A stretch of 48,518 nucleotides of DNA from Caulobacteraceae bacterium (GTDB taxonomy: Bacteria > Pseudomonadota > Alphaproteobacteria > Caulobacterales > Caulobacteraceae), in the NCBI GenBank assembly GCA_019247715.1, contig JAFBAO010000055.1, forward strand, positions 1 to 48,518. The letters run 5' to 3'. Below the pieces are notes generated by a model. It was not told where the DNA came from and made no database searches. It saw nothing but the letters and a program-made list of their open reading frames with translations. Position 1 is the first letter of the stretch. The number at the start of each line of letters is the position of its first letter. Both the position numbers and the translations under genes were made by a program. This document shows, in pieces, positions 46,914 through 48,518 of the stretch.

Positions 46914-47888
46914 ATGGACTGGCTCGACGTCGTCACCAATCCAGGCAACGTAATCAGCGCGGTGACCGCCGTGCTGGTGTTCGTGGCGGTCCTGACGCTC
47001 GTCACCCAGTTCCGCGACCGTTCCAACCTGGAGAGCCGGCTGAAGTCGGTGGCCAACCGCCGCGAAGAGCTTCGCCGCCGTTCGCGCGAGACTCTCGCCG
47101 GCAGATCCGCTTCGCTGCGCCAGACCGACGATGGCCTCTACAAGCGCGTGGTCGACCGCCTGCAGCTTTCGCGGCTGCTGGAGGACTCCAATCTGACGGA
47201 CAAGCTCGCCCAGGCGGGGTTCCGGGGGCCGAGCGCCGTCTCGACGTTCTACTTCTTCCGACTGATCACGCCCTTCGTGCTCGCCACGGCGGCGGCCATC
47301 TACATATTCTTCATCAACAATTTCGGCCTGCCGCCGATGAACCGGGTGGCGGCCGTGGTGGCCGCCTTCGTGGCCGGCTACTACGCTCCCAACCTCTACG
47401 TCAGCAACATCGCCGCCAAACGGCGCGAATCGATCATCCGCGTCTTCCCTGACGCGCTCGACCTGCTGCTCATCTGCGTGGAATCGGGCATGTCGATCGA
47501 AGCGGCGCTCCAGAAAGTCGGGCAGGAGGTCGGGGGCACCTCGATCGAACTGGCCGAGGAGCTTTCTCTGCTGACCGCCGAACTCTCCTACCTGCCCGAG
47601 CGCCGGATGGCCTACGAAGGGCTGGCCCGACGCACCAACCATCCGGGCGTCAAGGCGGTGGTCACCGCAATGATCCAGGCCGAGCGGTACGGCACGCCCC
47701 TCGGCACCGCCCTTCGGGTGATGGCCAAGGAGAACCGTGAGCTGCGGCTGTCGGCGGCCGAGAAGAAGGCCGCCGCGCTTCCGGCGCAGCTGACGGTGCC
47801 GATGATCATCTTCTTTCTGCCCGTCCTGTTCATCGTGATCCTGGGTCCGGCGATCATGAAGGTCCAGGACGTGATGGCCCACAAGTAG
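46914..47888 (+). CDS. tadC: TadC/CpaH inner-membrane platform protein
   Basis: A 324-residue partner of TadB with the same F domain: RVFPDALDLLLICVESGMSI, EAALQKVGQEVGGTSIELAE, TNHPGVKAVVTAMIQAERYG and TPLGTALRVMAKENRELRL. Membrane helices are at the N-terminus, about residues 115-160 and the C-terminus (VPMIIFFLPVLFIVILGPAI). It starts ten bases after tadB and ends the visible pilus operon; a tadD-like TPR gene, often next, is not seen here. Confidence 0.9.
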   Translation: MDWLDVVTNPGNVISAVTAVLVFVAVLTLVTQFRDRSNLESRLKSVANRREELRRRSRETLAGRSASLRQTDDGLYKRVVDRLQLSRLLEDSNLTDKLAQAGFRGPSAVSTFYFFRLITPFVLATAAAIYIFFINNFGLPPMNRVAAVVAAFVAGYYAPNLYVSNIAAKRRESIIRVFPDALDLLLICVESGMSIEAALQKVGQEVGGTSIELAEELSLLTAELSYLPERRMAYEGLARRTNHPGVKAVVTAMIQAERYGTPLGTALRVMAKENRELRLSAAEKKAAALPAQLTVPMIIFFLPVLFIVILGPAIMKVQDVMAHK

Positions 47889-48323
47889 CCCTCGGACCGC
47901 GCCCGAACCCGGCGAAGCGAGCCAGGGCCGGAGCGGTCCACGTAGAGGGTGTTCAATCTAAGTTGAATTCGCCCTTCGAATCCGCTCATCCGGGCGAAAG
48001 CTGGGGATCCGGGCAGGGCTTTGAAGGATTCCGGCGTCGTCCGCGATCAGATCGAGCCGATCTTCTCAGCCATCTCAACGATAGCTCCAAGAAGATAGCG
48101 AAGGCGGGGGTGCAGACGCTTGCCTGCCCGGCTTTCGCCGGCATGTGCGCGCGCATAGGGCGCGGAGATTCGTCTAAGCTCAACATGCTCTGGAGCGCAC
48201 TGGCTGGAGACCCGGAGACGGAGGGGCCAGCCCCGGATTGGCCGCCCGCTCGAGGGCGAGGCTGGTCCGGGGCGACGATCCGCGATCGATCCTGCCTCGC
48301 CTCGGGCTCCCGCTGGAAAAGCA
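47889..48323. other. Intergenic region after tadC, no gene seen
   Basis: These 435 bases show no convincing coding frame on either strand. A 7-bp inverted repeat (GGACCGC/GCGGTCC) at 47894-47939 lies just after tadC and might be a weak terminator. A dyad TTCAA-N6-TTGAA lies at 47952-47967. Segments such as TGCCCGGCTTTCGCCGGCAT near 48122-48143 look like common short intergenic palindromes. Confidence 0.5.
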
Positions 48324-48351
48324 GAGAGCCCGGTCGGATGACCGGGCTCTC
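48324..48351 (-). terminator. Strong rho-independent terminator of the OmpA-type gene
   Basis: GAGAGCCCGGTC and its exact complement form a 12-bp stem with a four-base loop, 26 bases after the leftward gene's stop. The minus strand continues TGCTTTTCC, a T-run in the right place. Confidence 0.85.
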
Positions 48352-48377
48352 GCCTCGAGCTTCGATGAGGATCGGCG

Positions 48378-48518
48378 TCAGAACTGGACGTCGATGGTGG
48401 CCCGGCGGTTGAGGGGCTCCTTGACCCCGTCGCCGGTCTGCACCGCCGGCTCGCTCTTGCCCTTCCAGCTGACGTCGAGGGTCTGCTGGGGCACGCCGTC
48501 GGCGACCAGCTGGTCGGC
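48378..48518 (-). CDS. C-terminal end of an OmpA-family protein (5' part outside window)
   Basis: 46 codons in frame from the window edge to TGA. They read LVADGVPQQTLDVSWKGKSE, then VQTGDGVKEPLNRRATIDVQ and a final Phe. The xxGVKExxNRR motif and the terminal Phe are the ending of OmpA peptidoglycan-binding domains. The protein is probably an outer-membrane or lipoprotein anchor to peptidoglycan. A strong terminator follows. Confidence 0.8.
   Translation of the reverse strand, partial: ADQLVADGVPQQTLDVSWKGKSEPAVQTGDGVKEPLNRRATIDVQF

Noticed and set aside
47963..48412. Small frames after tadC on both strands
   Set aside because: No ribosome-binding site, no domain, and they cross the OmpA-type terminator; residues such as CPAFAGM come from short intergenic palindromes.

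Overview
This is a high-GC alphaproteobacterial chromosome segment, most likely from the Caulobacterales. The main reason is the tad/cpa pilus locus at the right end, which runs in the order pilin, cpaA, cpaB, cpaC, cpaD, cpaE, cpaF, tadB, tadC and has a CtrA-like site before the first pilin. thrB-rnhA synteny, NodT-type efflux genes and many small periplasmic proteins fit the same group. A Phenylobacterium- or Caulobacter-like genus is a guess; no rRNA or complete tRNA is present to settle it.

Layout. (1) Bases 1 to about 8564 hold the right part of an integrated phage-like element whose left end lies outside the window. Its genes point left in a tightly coupled operon: integrase, a basic hypothetical protein, an HTH protein, the C-terminal half of a primase-polymerase, a DUF3987 protein, three small proteins including a VRR-NUC nuclease, a DUF5681 protein, and the remains of late genes. 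It ends at the 3' half of a tRNA-Ala(CGC), the attachment site. It looks like a defective prophage with an internal deletion near 2300. (2) 8.7-23.2 kb is chromosomal: dodecin; a leftward flavoprotein/ATP-grasp/cupin cluster; several small exported proteins, one built from three Cys-containing repeats; a rubrerythrin / Fe-S oxidoreductase / DUF3501 operon; another ATP-grasp gene; a TetR-led operon (esterase, quinone oxidoreductase, membrane acyltransferase); and a DUF72 gene. (3) 23.2-29.9 kb starts with a palindromic repeat cluster, followed by a complete tripartite RND efflux operon and a convergent lipoprotein gene whose signal peptide is interrupted in frame by a palindromic repeat. (4) 30-35.7 kb carries 3-hydroxybutyrate dehydrogenase with a patatin, thrB-rnhA, a MarR and a PadR regulator with visible palindromic operators, and a pabC-like gene. 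(5) 35.7-38.2 kb, leftward: a stand-alone secretin N-domain protein, an M48-like membrane protein lacking its catalytic glutamate, and a sterol-desaturase-type hydroxylase. (6) 38.4-47.9 kb is the Tad/Flp pilus locus with three tandem pilin copies, the middle one broken by one missing base. (7) The window ends in the 3' end of an OmpA-type gene.

How the parts work together. The pilus genes form one assembly machine: pilins, CpaA prepilin peptidase, CpaB/C/D outer-membrane channel, CpaE localisation ATPase, CpaF motor and TadB/C platform. The efflux genes encode one envelope-spanning pump. The rubrerythrin operon probably deals with peroxide or redox stress. No CRISPR array, restriction system or known defence system was seen. 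The most unusual signals are the in-frame palindromic insertion in the lipoprotein gene, the pseudo-peptidase coupled to a hydroxylase, the three-repeat CHHG protein, the flavoprotein/ATP-grasp/cupin cluster, and a long palindrome inside a prophage coding sequence.
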